Source of the DNA: Kordia jejudonensis
Lineage (GTDB): Bacteria; Bacteroidota; Bacteroidia; Flavobacteriales; Flavobacteriaceae
Assembly: GCF_001005315.1 (NCBI RefSeq)
Contig: NZ_LBMG01000001.1
Location: 1 to 64,000 of the forward strand
DNA: 64,000 nucleotides
Direction of reading: 5' to 3'
The notes beneath the pieces are model-generated. The model saw only the letters and a program-made list of their open reading frames with translations. It was not told the origin of the DNA and ran no database searches. A program made the position numbers and the translations under genes. Shown in pieces: positions 38,392 to 49,841 of this stretch (positions are counted from its first letter, which is position 1; every line of letters begins with the position of its first letter).

Positions 38392-39530
38392 GTACTACAA
38401 AAGCACTTTTTTTTAATGCCGTAAACGATATTCCAAAAGAATATTGGCAACAATTACATTGTACAAAAAACACCTATTATACACCTGAATTTTTGCATGC
38501 TTACGAAATTGCAAATGATGATATTGTATGCAGATATATTGTGATTGTCAACGAAAAACAAGAAGCGACTGCCTTTGCCATTACACAATTGGTAACGATT
38601 CCAATAGAAACCATTACACAAAATATTAAGATTTCTGATACGTTTAAAAAACGAATTAATAGTTTGTTTTGCAATAGTACGCCGCGAATTATGTTTTGTG
38701 GAAATGTATTTTTGAGTGGCGAATACGGAACGTTTATCAAAGAAGGCGAAGATTTGAATGAGATGTTTCACGCATTGGCAAAAGCTTTGAAAAAGTTGAT
38801 GAAAGAAACGAAAAAGTTACAAGCTGTTTTTGTGAAAGACTTTAAAAAATCGTCCTTACAACTTACCGATCAATTACAAGATTATAAGTATATACCCATG
38901 AACGTGGAGCCCAATATGATTATTACGCTGCAACCTGAATGGAAATCTTTTGATGATTATAAAAATGCTTTAAAATCGAAATATAGAGTCAAAGCGAACA
39001 AAGCGGATAGTAAAAGTGAAAAGTTAGTCGTAAAACGATTTACAGCACAAGAAGTTGAGCATTACAAAAGTGAATTGCAAGCCTTGTATGAAAACACGAT
39101 TGCAAACGCAAATTTCAATGCGCAAGTATTAAATTTAAATACATACACACATTTAAAAGAAAGCTACGGCGATCAATTTATTGTAAAAGGATATTTCTTA
39201 GACGACAAATTAGTAGGTTTCTTGTCAGCTATGGTAAATCAGGAAAACTTTGATGCACATTTTATTGGGTTAGATTATTCACTGAATAAACAATACGGTA
39301 TTTATCCGCGCATTTTAAATGATTATGTACGAATCGGAATTGAGCATGGTGCAAAACGGATCAATTTGGGAAGAACAGCTTCTGAAATTAAAAGTACGCT
39401 TGGCGCGAAACCACAAGATTTGACCTGCTACATTCGTCACAAAAAACCACTTTTGAACGCTGCAATGCGACCTTTCATTAAAAATATCAAGATAAAATCT
39501 TTTAAAGAACATTCTCCTTTTAAAAAGTAA
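38388..39530 (+). CDS. GNAT-fold acyltransferase, FemAB-like
   Basis: A 380-residue protein. The middle and end (ALKSKYRVKANKADSK at about 196-211; KGYFLDDKLVGFLSAMVN; and the C-terminal GIEHGAKRINLGRTASEIKSTLGAKP) match peptidoglycan/lipid FemAB-like or BioF2-like N-acyltransferases. The INLGRTASEIK motif is typical of this family. There is no signal peptide or membrane segment. The substrate is unknown. It starts within the stop codon region of the EamA gene (four-base overlap). Confidence 0.78.
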   Translation: MSTTKALFFNAVNDIPKEYWQQLHCTKNTYYTPEFLHAYEIANDDIVCRYIVIVNEKQEATAFAITQLVTIPIETITQNIKISDTFKKRINSLFCNSTPRIMFCGNVFLSGEYGTFIKEGEDLNEMFHALAKALKKLMKETKKLQAVFVKDFKKSSLQLTDQLQDYKYIPMNVEPNMIITLQPEWKSFDDYKNALKSKYRVKANKADSKSEKLVVKRFTAQEVEHYKSELQALYENTIANANFNAQVLNLNTYTHLKESYGDQFIVKGYFLDDKLVGFLSAMVNQENFDAHFIGLDYSLNKQYGIYPRILNDYVRIGIEHGAKRINLGRTASEIKSTLGAKPQDLTCYIRHKKPLLNAAMRPFIKNIKIKSFKEHSPFKK

Positions 39531-39622
39531 TTTGGACTTGCTTGGAGTATTGGAGTATTGGATTGTTGGATTATTAGATTTTTAGACATTTACGGTTGAT
39601 TTCATATTGAATTACGCTCTGT

Positions 39623-41200
39623 CTACAGAATATAATCCGTACTTACAAAATTGGAAGCTCTAGTTTGTAATAATTCCGTTAAAATTGCATTGTTATACTC
39701 GTTGTCTTTTGAAGCCACAAAGGTTCTGATTGAAAACGAACGCAACGCATCATGCACACTTAATGTGGCTACCGCAGAATCTTTTCTTCCCGTAAACGGA
39801 TATACATCTGGTCCACGCTGACACGAACTGTTTAAGTTTACACGACATACCAAGTTGACCAATGTATCAATCAACGGCGCTAAGGTATTTACATCTTTTC
39901 CAAACAAACTTACTTGCTGACCGTAGTTGGAAGCTGCCATATCATCCAAAGGTTCTTCAATATCTGAAAAAGAAATGACTGGAATGACAGGTCCAAATTG
40001 CTCTTCTTCGTACACACGCATATCTTTTGTAACAGGATATAAAACTGCTGGAAAAATATAGTTTTCGGTTGTTTCTCCGCCTTTTTTATTAATGATTTTT
40101 GCACCTTTTTCGGTAGCATCATCAATCAATTCTTGTATGTATGCAGGTTTATCAGGTTCAGGCAATGGTGTTAATTTTGCGCCAGCTTCCCAAGGATTTC
40201 CAAATTGCAACGCATCTACTTTTTCAGAAAAACGCTTGTTAAATTCGTCCACAATTGCTTCATGCACATATAATACTTTCAACGCCGTACAACGTTGCCC
40301 ATTGAACGAAGTGGTTCCTGCAATACATTCGCTAATAGCTAAATCTAAATCGGCATCTTTCAGTACAATTGCCGGATTTTTCGCTTCCAAACCTAATACC
40401 ATTCGCAAACGGTTACTTTTTGGATGCACACTTTGCAAAGCATTGGCAGATTTACTGTTTCCTATTAAAGCCAAAACATCTACACGACCATCTTTCATAA
40501 TGGGCGACGCAACGGTTCTTCCACGTCCGTAGATAATATTGACAACGCCTTTTGGAAAGCTATTTTGAAACGCTTCCAATAATGGAGAAAGTAATAAAAC
40601 TCCAAATTTTGCAGGCTTGAAAATGGTAGTATTTCCCATAATAATGGCAGGAATCAACAAGGCAAAAGTTTCGTTTAGCGGATAATTATAAGGTCCGAGA
40701 CATAATACAACGCCTAATGGTCCACGACGAATATGCGCATTTACGCCACCATGTTTTTCAAACTTAGCACTATCACGATCCATTTGTGTGTAATCTTCGA
40801 TGGTGTCGTAAATGTATTCAACAGTTCTATCAAATTCTTTTTCAGAATCGGCTAAGTTTTTCCCTATTTCCCACATTAAAAGCTTTACAATTGCATCGCG
40901 TTTGGTTTTCATTTGTTCCACAAACTTTTCCATGCATGCAATTCGGTCTACAACTTTCATCGTTGGCCACAAACCTTGTCCTTTGTTATAGGCATTAACG
41001 GCAGAATTTAACGCTTCTAGCGCTTCATTTTCTCCTAACGTTGGAATGGTTCCGAGTAATGTTGGTTGATAGGTTTCAGTAGAAGAAATGAAAGAATATA
41101 CTTCGGATGTTGCACCTGTCCATTCTTTTAATTTACCGTCTACTAAATATGTATTTTGAGTAATGGTTTCTTTAATTTGATACTGTTCGGGAATGTTCAT
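39623..41200 (-). CDS. gapN: NADP-dependent glyceraldehyde-3-phosphate dehydrogenase (GapN type)
   Basis: An aldehyde dehydrogenase superfamily enzyme that oxidises glyceraldehyde-3-phosphate to 3-phosphoglycerate without phosphorylation, making NADPH. The catalytic Cys is in [12 protein letters not shown] (about residue 303) and the general base Glu in LGLEAKNPA (about 271). The NAD(P) binding region [18 protein letters not shown] (about 169-186) is well conserved. At 525 residues it is a little longer than typical aldehyde dehydrogenases, as the GapN branch is. It follows ilvA by 10 bases and is therefore probably part of the ilv transcript. Confidence 0.88.
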   Translation of the reverse strand: MNIPEQYQIKETITQNTYLVDGKLKEWTGATSEVYSFISSTETYQPTLLGTIPTLGENEALEALNSAVNAYNKGQGLWPTMKVVDRIACMEKFVEQMKTKRDAIVKLLMWEIGKNLADSEKEFDRTVEYIYDTIEDYTQMDRDSAKFEKHGGVNAHIRRGPLGVVLCLGPYNYPLNETFALLIPAIIMGNTTIFKPAKFGVLLLSPLLEAFQNSFPKGVVNIIYGRGRTVASPIMKDGRVDVLALIGNSKSANALQSVHPKSNRLRMVLGLEAKNPAIVLKDADLDLAISECIAGTTSFNGQRCTALKVLYVHEAIVDEFNKRFSEKVDALQFGNPWEAGAKLTPLPEPDKPAYIQELIDDATEKGAKIINKKGGETTENYIFPAVLYPVTKDMRVYEEEQFGPVIPVISFSDIEEPLDDMAASNYGQQVSLFGKDVNTLAPLIDTLVNLVCRVNLNSSCQRGPDVYPFTGRKDSAVATLSVHDALRSFSIRTFVASKDNEYNNAILTELLQTRASNFVSTDYIL

Positions 41201-41210
41201 AACGTTTTTT

Positions 41211-42533
41211 TTAAACTAAGAATTGAAATAAATCGGGTTTGTCATTTAAATAGTCGCCATAAAAGTTACGCAATTTCATTTTTGTGATCAAGGCATCTAA
41301 ATCATCCGCATGTTTCAATTGCAATCCTACAACTGCGGCACCGTTTTCACGATTGGTTTTTTTGGTATATTCAAAATGTGTAATGTCGTCGGTTGGTCCT
41401 AAAATTTCCACTACAAATTCGCGCAAAGCACCTGCACGTTGTGGAAATTTGATAATGAAGTAATGTTTTAAATTGGCATATAATAATGCGCGTTCTTTTA
41501 TTTCGGCAGTTCGGGTAATATCATTGTTGCTTCCACTGATGACACATACTACATTTTTACCTTTAATTTCATCAGTATATTGCGATAATGCACTTATACT
41601 TAATGCTCCAGCAGGCTCAACCACAATTGCTTGCCGATTGTATAAATCTAAAATTATTTGACACACATTGCCTTCGTCAACCGTACTCATTTGGTGTAAA
41701 TTTTCTTTACAGATGGCAAAATTCAAATCGCCAACACGTTTTACAGCAGCGCCGTCCACAAAGTTTTCAATACTTTTTAACGTTGTATTTCTATCTTTTT
41801 CAATTGATGTAGACATCGAAGGTGCACCTTTTGGTTCTACACCAATTATTTTTGTGTTTGGAGATAACATTTTGAACACTGAAGACAATCCTGCAGATAA
41901 TCCGCCACCGCCAACAGGAACAAATACATAATCAATTGGAGTTTCAAGCTGATTTAGTATTTCTAAACCAATAGTTGCTTGTCCTTCAATCACTTTTTCG
42001 TCATTAAATGGGTGAATAAACGTTTTGTTCAACCGTTCTGATTGTTCCAGTGCCGCATGATACGAATCGTCAAATGTATCGCCAATCAATACCACCTCAA
42101 CGTAGTTTTCGCCAAACATTTTAACTTGTTCAATCTTCTGATTTGGCGTTGGTGTTGGCATAAATATCGTGCCTTTTATTTGTAATAATTTACACGACAA
42201 CGCTACACCTTGCGCATGATTTCCAGCACTTGCACATACAATCTCGTTTTCAACTTGTGCAGAAGTCAACGAAGCCATTTTATTATATGCACCACGTATT
42301 TTATACGAACGCACTTGTTGTAAATCTTCCCGTTTTAAATAGAGATTACAATCATATTGTTTTGAATAGTAATCGTTGTAACTCAAAGGCGTTACCGAAG
42401 CAATACCTTTGAGTGTTTTAGCAGCGTTTTGAATGGCTGCCAACGTTGGAGCGTATGTTTTTGTGGTGGTTTGCAAAGTATGTTTTATAATTATTTTTAA
42501 TTGTTCTTGATATAATTTTTCTCCAAAAACCAC
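41211..42533 (-). CDS. ilvA: Threonine ammonia-lyase (threonine deaminase)
   Basis: A PLP enzyme turning threonine into 2-oxobutyrate, the entry step of isoleucine synthesis. The PLP lysine is in [11 protein letters not shown] (about residue 78), the glycine loop is [11 protein letters not shown] (about 204-214), and the C-terminal ACT-like regulatory domain (single; from about 345, [18 protein letters not shown]) indicates feedback control. The 440-residue ORF begins with GTG and has no ATG near the start. A TTG 19 codons later (42476) precedes the well conserved [10 protein letters not shown] and is an equally likely start. It follows ilvC after a 171-base spacer holding repeats. Confidence 0.94.
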   Translation of the reverse strand: MVFGEKLYQEQLKIIIKHTLQTTTKTYAPTLAAIQNAAKTLKGIASVTPLSYNDYYSKQYDCNLYLKREDLQQVRSYKIRGAYNKMASLTSAQVENEIVCASAGNHAQGVALSCKLLQIKGTIFMPTPTPNQKIEQVKMFGENYVEVVLIGDTFDDSYHAALEQSERLNKTFIHPFNDEKVIEGQATIGLEILNQLETPIDYVFVPVGGGGLSAGLSSVFKMLSPNTKIIGVEPKGAPSMSTSIEKDRNTTLKSIENFVDGAAVKRVGDLNFAICKENLHQMSTVDEGNVCQIILDLYNRQAIVVEPAGALSISALSQYTDEIKGKNVVCVISGSNNDITRTAEIKERALLYANLKHYFIIKFPQRAGALREFVVEILGPTDDITHFEYTKKTNRENGAAVVGLQLKHADDLDALITKMKLRNFYGDYLNDKPDLFQFLV

Positions 42534-42570
42534 TCGAACTGACGATTGTATATCTTAAATTTTAAAGATA

Positions 42571-42700
42571 TCTCGACTGCGCTCGATATGACATCATTAT
42601 TCTAATTGTCATTTAGATGTATGCTTTGTCATTCCTGCGCAGGCAGGAATCTATAGTGTTCCAAAATAGATTCTGCATCAAGTGCGAAATGACAATCGTA
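42571..42700. repeat. Dispersed repeats in the ilvC-ilvA spacer
   Basis: One copy of TCTCGACTGCGCTCGA followed by TATGACA (42571-42593), a hairpin ATTCCTGC-GCAG-GCAGGAAT (42631-42650), and a degenerate GATTCTGCATCAAGTGCGAA element (about 42670). No gene is present. Confidence 0.8.
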
Positions 42701-42704
42701 CAAT

Positions 42705-44207
42705 CTACACCGCAACAGGGTTTTCCGTTTTTACAGTTGTTTTAATCGTTTTCATCGCCGTCATTGCTGCTCTGAGTCGTTTTCCAACAGCTTCAATTGG
42801 GTGATTTCGAATGGCATCATTTACGGTAATTAAATCTAAATTGTCAACTGCATTTGAACTTGAAAATGGTTTTCCAATTACTTCCGTAGAAACGTCTTTC
42901 ATAAAATCTTCAAGTAACGGTTTGCACGCATGATCAAATAAGTAACAACCGTATTCTGCCGTATCTGAAATTACGCGATTCATTTCAAATAGTTTTTTAC
43001 GCGCAATCGTATTGGCAATTAATGGCAATTCGTGCAACGATTCGTAATAAGCAGAATCTTCAATAATTCCGGCACTTACCATGGTTTCAAATGCTAATTC
43101 TACGCCCGATTTTACAAAAGCGACTAATAAGGTTCCGTGATCAAAGTATTCTTGTTCCGAAATATGATCCGTTGTCAACGCCGTTTTTTCAAAAGCAGTT
43201 TCTCCTGTTGCAGCACGCCATTTGAGTAAGTTTTTATCATCATTTGCCCAATCTTCCATCATGGTTTTTGAAAAATGTCCCGAAATGATATCGTCCATAT
43301 GTTTTTCAAATAATGGTTTCATGATGGTTTTTAATTCTTCTGAAAGTTCAAAAGCTTTTAGTTTTGCAGGATTTGATAAACGATCCATCATATTGGTAAT
43401 TCCGCCATGTTTCAACGCTTCCGTAATGGTTTCCCAACCTAGTTGAATCAATTTTGCAGCATAATCAGCATCAATTCCATCAGCGACCATTTTGTCAAAA
43501 GCTAAAATTGAACCTGTTTGCAACACACCACAAAGTATAGTTTGTTCGCCCATTAAATCACTTTTTACTTCAGCTATAAACGACGATGCTAACACACCAG
43601 CTCTGTGTCCACCTGTTGCAACTGCATACGCTTTTGCTTGTGCCCAACCTTTGTTTTCTGGATCATTTTCTGGATGTACCGCAATAAGTGTTGGCACTCC
43701 AAAACCACGTTTGTATTCTTCACGCACTTCCGTTCCTGGACATTTTGGCGCAACCATAATGACCGTGATATCTTCACGAATTTGCGTGCCTTCTTCTACA
43801 ATATTGAAACCGTGCGAATAACTTAAGGTTGCTCCTTTTTTTAGTAACGGCATCACCGCTTTTACCACATTTGTATGTTGCTTGTCTGGTGTAAGATTTA
43901 AGACTAGATCTGCCGTTGGAATCAACTGTTTATAGGTTCCAACTTTGAAACCGTGTGAAGTTGCATTTTGATATGAATTGCGTTCTTCATCAATAGCTGC
44001 TTGACGTAATGCGTATGAAATATCTAAGCCTGAATCGCGCATGTTTAATCCTTGATTCAATCCTTGTGCGCCACAACCAACGATGACTATTTTTTTGTCT
44101 TTCAATGCATTGACGCCGTTTTCAAATTCGGAAGCGTCCATAAATCTACATTTTCCTAGTTGTGCGAGTTGTTCTCGTAATGATAGTGTATTGAAATAGT
44201 TTGACAT
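42705..44207 (-). CDS. ilvC: Ketol-acid reductoisomerase, class II
   Basis: Converts 2-acetolactate or 2-aceto-2-hydroxybutyrate with NADPH to the dihydroxy acids. The Rossmann motif [19 protein letters not shown] is at about residues 41-59, and it has two KARI-C knotted domains, making it the long class II enzyme (500 residues, as in enterobacteria and Bacteroidetes) rather than the 330-residue class I. The catalytic [19 protein letters not shown] segment is present (about 215-233). It follows ilvN by about 125 bases. NADPH demand here may relate to the downstream gapN. Confidence 0.97.
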   Translation of the reverse strand: MSNYFNTLSLREQLAQLGKCRFMDASEFENGVNALKDKKIVIVGCGAQGLNQGLNMRDSGLDISYALRQAAIDEERNSYQNATSHGFKVGTYKQLIPTADLVLNLTPDKQHTNVVKAVMPLLKKGATLSYSHGFNIVEEGTQIREDITVIMVAPKCPGTEVREEYKRGFGVPTLIAVHPENDPENKGWAQAKAYAVATGGHRAGVLASSFIAEVKSDLMGEQTILCGVLQTGSILAFDKMVADGIDADYAAKLIQLGWETITEALKHGGITNMMDRLSNPAKLKAFELSEELKTIMKPLFEKHMDDIISGHFSKTMMEDWANDDKNLLKWRAATGETAFEKTALTTDHISEQEYFDHGTLLVAFVKSGVELAFETMVSAGIIEDSAYYESLHELPLIANTIARKKLFEMNRVISDTAEYGCYLFDHACKPLLEDFMKDVSTEVIGKPFSSSNAVDNLDLITVNDAIRNHPIEAVGKRLRAAMTAMKTIKTTVKTENPVAV

Positions 44208-44331
44208 GATTTTTATTTTTAGAGTCTGGAGCCAAGATTAAAAGAATCAAGATTTTCGCTCACTATGACTATTTTATATGTTTGACTTTGATTTATCTAT
44301 ATTCTTGACTCTATGATCTTGAGTCTTTTTA

Positions 44332-44862
44332 TTAATGATTGATTGCTTTGAGCATATTTGAAATTTTCATTTCTTCTTTGGAAACTGCAATGCGTCCTGA
44401 ACGTGTAAATTGCATGATTCCGAAAACGCTGAGTTCTCTGTATAATAGTTCGATTTCTTCTTTGCGACCTGATTTTTCTATGACAAAAAATTGTTTGTTT
44501 ACCGTGACGATTCGCGCATTGCTGTCTTTGATGATATTTTGAATTTGGCGTTCATCAAACAATAAATCAGATTTCATTTTAAAGATGCTTGATTCTTGAT
44601 AAATGATTTCTTCTTCTGTATGATAATACGCTTTGATGACTTCAACTTGTTTTTCAATCTGACCGATGATTTTTTTCATTCGTTCTTCCGAAAGATTGAC
44701 CACAATTGTCCATTTTGAAACGTTTTCAATTTCTGAAACAGACGAATTGATACTTTCAATATTGATATGTCTTCGTTGGAATATTGCTGAAATTCTATTC
44801 AACAATCCGATATTATTTTCAGTGTATACCGAAACCGTAAATTGTTTGCTTTCTTGTTCCAT
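44332..44862 (-). CDS. ilvN: Acetolactate synthase small (regulatory) subunit
   Basis: Regulatory subunit that gives feedback inhibition by valine to IlvB. The ACT domain begins FTVSVYTENNIGLLNRISAIFQRRHINIESI (about residues 8-38). A second ALS_ss_C-like half follows (LLFDERQIQNIIKDSNARI). An ATG 8 codons upstream exists, but the chosen start (MEQESKQ) fits the family. At 176 residues it is typical. It lies about 105 bases after ilvB, so co-transcription is likely. Confidence 0.92.
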   Translation of the reverse strand: MEQESKQFTVSVYTENNIGLLNRISAIFQRRHINIESINSSVSEIENVSKWTIVVNLSEERMKKIIGQIEKQVEVIKAYYHTEEEIIYQESSIFKMKSDLLFDERQIQNIIKDSNARIVTVNKQFFVIEKSGRKEEIELLYRELSVFGIMQFTRSGRIAVSKEEMKISNMLKAINH

Positions 44863-44967
44863 ATTTTTTAAAGGATTACAGAGCATAGAAAAAAGAGAAT
44901 AGACTTATTTCAGTTAAAAAAATCATCTTTGTTCTTTATTCTATTTTCTAAGTTCTTTTCATCTTTA

Positions 44968-46701
44968 CTAACTCAATCGTATGTCTGAAACCGATGCTCC
45001 TGTTGGAATCATTGGAAATACGTTGTCTTCTTTTTCTACACAAACTTCTAGGAAATACGCCTGTTTGCTTTGCATCATTTCGGCAACTGCTTCCGCTAAT
45101 TCTTCTCGTTTGGTTACACGTCGTGCATTTAAATGATATCCTTTTGCAATGGCGACAAAATCTGGGTTTGTCATTTCGGTTGATGCGTAACGTTTGTCAA
45201 AAAATAATTGTTGCCACTGACGTACCATTCCTAAGAAATCGTTATTTAATACCACAATTTTTACGGCTGCTTTTTGCTGAAAGATGGTTCCTAATTCTTG
45301 AATCGTCATTTGATAACCACCATCGCCACACACACAAACTACTTCGCGTTCAGGTTTTGCCATTTTTGCGCCAATTGCGGCTGGCAATCCAAATCCCATT
45401 GTTCCTAAACCGCCAGAAGTAATGTTGCTTTTTGTTTGGTTAAAATTGGCGTAACGACAAGCAATCATTTGATGTTGACCAACATCTGAAACAATGGCTG
45501 CTTCGCCTTTGCTTTGGATGTTGATTTCGTTCATCACTTCGCCCATTGTCAATCCTTCTTTCGTTGGATGTAAATCGTTTTTGATGACTTTTTCATATTC
45601 AATAGCATATAAATCCTTGAATTTTTGATGCCATTCTGTATGTGATTTTTTATCAATTAAAGATAGAATTGCTTTTAAACTTGCTTTTGCATCGCCAAGA
45701 ACAGCAACATCTGTTTTTACATTTTTATCAACTTCCGCAGGATCTATTTCAAAATGAATCACTTTTGCTTGTTTGGCATATGTTGCAAGATTTCCCGTTA
45801 CACGATCGTCAAAACGCATTCCGATAGCGATTAATACATCACATTCGTTTGTGAGTACATTTGGTGCATAGTTTCCGTGCATTCCTACCATTCCGACATT
45901 TAGCGGGTGTTCGGTTGGAATTGCAGAAACTCCTAAAATGGTCCATGCAGACGGAATTCCTGCTTTTTCTATAAAGGCTTTAAATTCTTGTTCGGCTTCA
46001 CTCAAAATCACGCCTTGTCCCCAAACTACGAATGGTTTTTTTGCGTTATTTATTAATTCTGCAGCAGCGCTAAGAGCATTTTTATCCGTATCAGGAATTG
46101 CTTTGTAACTCCGAACATGTGTACATTTTTCATATGAAAAGTCAAATTCTTCAAATTGCGCATCTTTTGTAATGTCTATTAAAACTGGCCCTGGACGACC
46201 ACTTTTGGCAATGTAAAATGCTTTTGCCATGACTTCTGGAATTTCAGAAGCTTTCGTAATTTGATGGTTCCATTTGGTCACTGGCGTTGAAATTCCGACA
46301 ATATCCGTTTCTTGAAATGCATCACTTCCTAACAAATGTGAAGCGACTTGCCCTGTGATACACACCATTGGTGTAGAATCGATTTGTGCATCGGCAATTC
46401 CTGTGATTAGGTTTGTTGCGCCAGGACCTGAAGTTGCCATTGCGACACCGACTTCTCCTGAAATTCTTGCGTATCCTTGTGCCGCATGTGTTGCACCTTG
46501 TTCGTGGCGTGTGAGTACATGATGAATTTTGTCTTGATATTTGTATAATTCGTCATATACAGGCATGATTGCGCCGCCAGGATAACCGTATAATGTTTTT
46601 ACACCTTCTGCTAATAGACATCGTACGATAGCTTCGCTTCCTGAGATGCGTTCTGTTTTTTGAAGTGTTTGTTTTGTTCTTTGTATGGTGTTTGTTTCCA
46701 T
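44968..46701 (-). CDS. ilvB: Acetolactate synthase large (catalytic) subunit
   Basis: A ThDP enzyme joining two pyruvates, or pyruvate and 2-oxobutyrate. The N-terminal YGYPGGAIMPVYDEL, the active-site Glu of HEQGATHAAQGYAR (about residue 70), and the ThDP motif CGDGGYQMTIQELGT ... NNDFLGMVRQW (about 445-480) are all present. The start METNTIQRT is preferred. An in-frame ATG 10 codons upstream (46731) lies within a REP-like hairpin whose sequence gives the residues MRNDN, so it is not a credible start. The length from the chosen start is 577. Confidence 0.95.
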   Translation of the reverse strand: METNTIQRTKQTLQKTERISGSEAIVRCLLAEGVKTLYGYPGGAIMPVYDELYKYQDKIHHVLTRHEQGATHAAQGYARISGEVGVAMATSGPGATNLITGIADAQIDSTPMVCITGQVASHLLGSDAFQETDIVGISTPVTKWNHQITKASEIPEVMAKAFYIAKSGRPGPVLIDITKDAQFEEFDFSYEKCTHVRSYKAIPDTDKNALSAAAELINNAKKPFVVWGQGVILSEAEQEFKAFIEKAGIPSAWTILGVSAIPTEHPLNVGMVGMHGNYAPNVLTNECDVLIAIGMRFDDRVTGNLATYAKQAKVIHFEIDPAEVDKNVKTDVAVLGDAKASLKAILSLIDKKSHTEWHQKFKDLYAIEYEKVIKNDLHPTKEGLTMGEVMNEINIQSKGEAAIVSDVGQHQMIACRYANFNQTKSNITSGGLGTMGFGLPAAIGAKMAKPEREVVCVCGDGGYQMTIQELGTIFQQKAAVKIVVLNNDFLGMVRQWQQLFFDKRYASTEMTNPDFVAIAKGYHLNARRVTKREELAEAVAEMMQSKQAYFLEVCVEKEDNVFPMIPTGASVSDIRLS

Positions 46702-46719
46702 AGTGTTTGTTTTTTTATT

Positions 46720-46892
46720 GTCATTCCGCACTTGATGCGGAATCCATTTTGAAACTTTAGAGCTTCCTATTTATATCTCGACTGCGCTTGATGTTACAAA
46801 CGTGGTTCTTTGAGATTCCTCTGATGAGATTCCTGCCTACGCAGGAATGACAAATCGTTTTTTATGAGATTCCCACTTTCGTGGGAATGATG
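46720..46892. repeat. Mosaic of dispersed hairpin repeats between ilvD and ilvB
   Basis: Three perfect 8-bp hairpins: ATTCCGCA-CTTGA-TGCGGAAT (46723-46743), ATTCCTGC-CTAC-GCAGGAAT (46829-46848), and ATTCCCAC-TTTC-GTGGGAAT (46869-46888). A copy of the TCTCGACTGCGCT element with a TTGATG tail (46776-46798) sits among them. The outer bases (ATTCC/GGAAT) are fixed while the inner stem differs with matched changes. They lie inside the ilv operon. Confidence 0.88.
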
Positions 46893-46900
46893 AATTCTAA

Positions 46901-48580
46901 TTAGAATTCATCAGTTACGCAACCTTTGGATGCCGATGAAACTGTTTTTGCATATTTGTATAGTACACCGCGTTCAAATTTGAGTTCTGGTGCTTTCCAT
47001 TGTTTTCTTCGTTCTTGAAGTACTGAATCAGAGACTTCAAGTTGTATTGAGTTCGTTTCTGCGTCAATTGTAATTATGTCTCCATCTTTTACTAATGCGA
47101 GTGTTCCACCTTCTTGTGCTTCGGGTGTAATGTGTCCGACCACAAAACCATGTGTTCCTCCTGAAAAGCGTCCGTCTGTAATGAGTGCGACATCTTCTCC
47201 TAAACCTGCGCCCATAATTGCCGCTGTTGGTTTTAGCATTTCTGGCATTCCTGGTCCACCTTTTGGTCCTTCGTAGCGAATGACAACGACATCGCCTTTT
47301 TCTACTTTTCCATCACGGATTCCGTCATTTGCTTCGTATTCTCCTTCAAAAACTTTGGCTTTTCCAGAGAATTTTAATCCTTCTTTTCCTGTTATTTTTG
47401 CCACACTTCCATCACTTGCTAAGTTTCCGTACAACATGCGTAAATGACCAGATATTTTGATTGGATTTTCAATGGGTTTGATCACATCTTGACCTTCCGT
47501 TAAATCATCAACATCTAATAAGTTTTCAGCAATCGTTTTTCCTGTAACCGTCATACAATCGCCGTGTAGTAATCCTTTTTTAAGGAGATATTTTAATACG
47601 GCAGGAATTCCACCAACCGCATGAACATCTTCCATTAAGTATTTTCCACTAGGTTTTAAGTCTGCTAGAAAAGGCGTTGTATCACTTATTTCTTGAAAGT
47701 CTTTGAGTGTGAAATCAATTTGTGCAGCTCTCGCAATTGCTAAGAAATGCAATACTGCATTGGTTGATCCTCCAAGAATTGTGACCAATCGAACTGCATT
47801 TTCAAGTGATTTTCGCGTGATGATATCCGATGGTTTGATATCTTTTTCTAGGAGTACTCGCATCGCTTCTCCCGCTGCAACAGATTCTTGTTTTTTGGCA
47901 TCGCTCAACGCTGGATTTGACGAATTGAAAGGCAAGGTCATTCCTAACGCTTCTATTGCAGAAGCCATAGTATTTGCGGTGTACATTCCGCCGCAAGCGC
48001 CAGCACCAGGACATGCTTTTTCAACAATGTTTTGATATTCTGTTTCGTCCATAGTTCCAGCCACTTTGCTTCCCCAAGCTTCAAACGCAGAAACAACATC
48101 CAATTTTTTTCCATTGTGACAGCCAGAATCGATTGTTCCGCCATAAACTAAAATACTTGGACGATTTAGACGAATCATTGCCATTAATGCACCAGGCATA
48201 TTTTTGTCACAACCAACAACTGTGATTAATCCGTCGTAACTCATGGCTTGCACAACCGTTTCCATGGAATCGGCAATGATGTCTCGCGAAGGCAACGAAT
48301 AACGCATTCCTGGTGTTCCCATGGAGATTCCGTCACTTACACCAATCGTATTAAAGATGAGTCCGACAATATCTTCATTTTTAGTTCCTTGTTTTGCCAG
48401 TTTTGCCAAATCGTTTAAGTGCATGTTACACGGATTTCCTTCGTAACCTGTACTTGCAATTCCGATAATGGGTTTGAAAAAGTCTTCTTTCGTCAAACCA
48501 ATTGCATGCAACATAGCTTGCGCCGCTGGTTGCGTAGGATCTTGCGTGACTGTTTTACTGTATTTGTTCAAGTTGTTCAT
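46901..48580 (-). CDS. ilvD: Dihydroxy-acid dehydratase
   Basis: An Fe-S enzyme converting 2,3-dihydroxy-3-methylbutanoate (and -pentanoate) to the oxo acid in valine and isoleucine synthesis. Cluster cysteines are visible in [14 protein letters not shown] (about residue 52), [14 protein letters not shown] (about 124) and [18 protein letters not shown] (about 190-207). The 559 residues are full length. Its start overlaps the ilvE stop (four bases), so the two are translationally coupled. Confidence 0.97.
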   Translation of the reverse strand: MNNLNKYSKTVTQDPTQPAAQAMLHAIGLTKEDFFKPIIGIASTGYEGNPCNMHLNDLAKLAKQGTKNEDIVGLIFNTIGVSDGISMGTPGMRYSLPSRDIIADSMETVVQAMSYDGLITVVGCDKNMPGALMAMIRLNRPSILVYGGTIDSGCHNGKKLDVVSAFEAWGSKVAGTMDETEYQNIVEKACPGAGACGGMYTANTMASAIEALGMTLPFNSSNPALSDAKKQESVAAGEAMRVLLEKDIKPSDIITRKSLENAVRLVTILGGSTNAVLHFLAIARAAQIDFTLKDFQEISDTTPFLADLKPSGKYLMEDVHAVGGIPAVLKYLLKKGLLHGDCMTVTGKTIAENLLDVDDLTEGQDVIKPIENPIKISGHLRMLYGNLASDGSVAKITGKEGLKFSGKAKVFEGEYEANDGIRDGKVEKGDVVVIRYEGPKGGPGMPEMLKPTAAIMGAGLGEDVALITDGRFSGGTHGFVVGHITPEAQEGGTLALVKDGDIITIDAETNSIQLEVSDSVLQERRKQWKAPELKFERGVLYKYAKTVSSASKGCVTDEF

Positions 48581-49470
48581 CCTGCTTTTGATAGTTTTTT
48601 AGCGCGTTCGCAAAGCACTTCTTGTTTGTATAGTTTCATAAGTTGGTAACCCAGAGACGATTCCCACGAAAGTGGAAATGTATATTCGTCTAAAGACGCC
48701 AATCCAACTACTTCTGCGGCAGTTCCTGTGAAAAATGCGCTATCTGCTTGTTTTAATTCGTTTAGTGTGAATTGTTTTTCTTCTACTGATAAACCTACTT
48801 CTTTGCAAATTTCAATGATGGTGGAACGTGTAATTCCTGCCATGATGTGTCCGCGTTTTGGCGTGTAGAGTTTTCCATCTTTTTCCATGAATATATTGGC
48901 ACCTGAACATTCGGCTACGTTTCCGTTCATATCTAAGAGTAAGGCTTCATCGTATCCCGCATTTTTAGCTTCGTTTGTTGATAGAATTGAGTTTGTATAG
49001 TGTCCTGTAATTTTTGCTTCTACAAAACACGATTTTGGATTTGGACGCTCAAAGCGAGACGTTTTTACTTTGAGAAGTTTGTCGCCCATGTATTTTCCCC
49101 ATTCCCAACATTGGATGGTAAGTGTTGATTCGTCCGAAGTTAGAAGACTCATGTTTGCTCCGGTTGTCAGTATTGGACGAATGTATGCGTCTTGCAGCTT
49201 ATTTTTTTCTAGTAATTTATAGGTAATGTCAACTAATTCTTCAATTGTGTGATTGAACGGAATTCCCATAACTTCAGCGCCATATTTTAGGCGTTCGTAA
49301 TGTTCGGTTGCTTTGAAGATTTTTGCACCAAATTTAGTTTTGTACGCTCTGATTCCTTCAAAAACACCATTTCCGTAGTGTAATGCCTGACTGTATAGGT
49401 TTCCAGAGGCCTTTTCTGGATGCATAAATGTACCGTTGTGGTAGATGATACTGTCTTTTGTATAATACAT
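48577..49470 (-). CDS. ilvE: Branched-chain amino acid aminotransferase
   Basis: A fold type IV PLP transaminase catalysing the last step to Ile, Val and Leu. Marks are the N-terminal [12 protein letters not shown] (about residues 33-44), the PLP-lysine region [12 protein letters not shown] (about 151-162, Lys in [10 protein letters not shown]), and the glycine/threonine-rich phosphate loop [22 protein letters not shown]. The 297 residues are typical. It is the first gene of the leftward ilv operon; the long leader with attenuators lies upstream. The start Met is right for the family ([13 protein letters not shown]). Confidence 0.94.
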   Translation of the reverse strand: MYYTKDSIIYHNGTFMHPEKASGNLYSQALHYGNGVFEGIRAYKTKFGAKIFKATEHYERLKYGAEVMGIPFNHTIEELVDITYKLLEKNKLQDAYIRPILTTGANMSLLTSDESTLTIQCWEWGKYMGDKLLKVKTSRFERPNPKSCFVEAKITGHYTNSILSTNEAKNAGYDEALLLDMNGNVAECSGANIFMEKDGKLYTPKRGHIMAGITRSTIIEICKEVGLSVEEKQFTLNELKQADSAFFTGTAAEVVGLASLDEYTFPLSWESSLGYQLMKLYKQEVLCERAKKLSKAG

Positions 49471-49841
49471 GTTTATTGTTATTATGATTCGAATTTAATT
49501 TTATTGTCCTTTTTTGTGTGTTCTGTTTTGATATTCTCCCTAAAACCAATTGTTAATTTATTTGTTTATTAAACTGATTTTTAACTATTTACATTTTATC
49601 AAATACAATGTTCAACTTGCTTTTTTTACTGTGTTTTTTGTTATTTGTTCGTTATTTTTCATCTTTTCGATTGATTTTTGGTTTTTTATGGGATTCCGCT
49701 CTTCAGTGGGAATAATTTAACTTATAGTTTTTTCTCCAACCTTAAATATTCTCAAAACGAGATCCCGTTCTTCAACGGGATTAGTTCAACTTGCAACTTT
49801 GAGTGCGCCTTTTGGGCTTCTCAAAATTGAGTTTCACTAAA
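49471..49841. other. ilvE 5' region between attenuator 2 and the start codon
   Basis: There is no ORF. It holds two REP-like hairpins, an imperfect one at 49693-49713 (ATTCCGCT ... GTGGGAAT) and a perfect one at 49762-49781 (ATCCCGTT-CTTC-AACGGGAT), plus a T-rich stretch (about 49620-49690). No full promoter match was found here, so read-through from upstream is expected. Confidence 0.6.

Noticed and set aside
46702-46731. Upstream ATG of ilvB as the true start
   Set aside because: The extra codons are produced by a dispersed hairpin repeat (46723-46743), and the downstream Met fits the family better.
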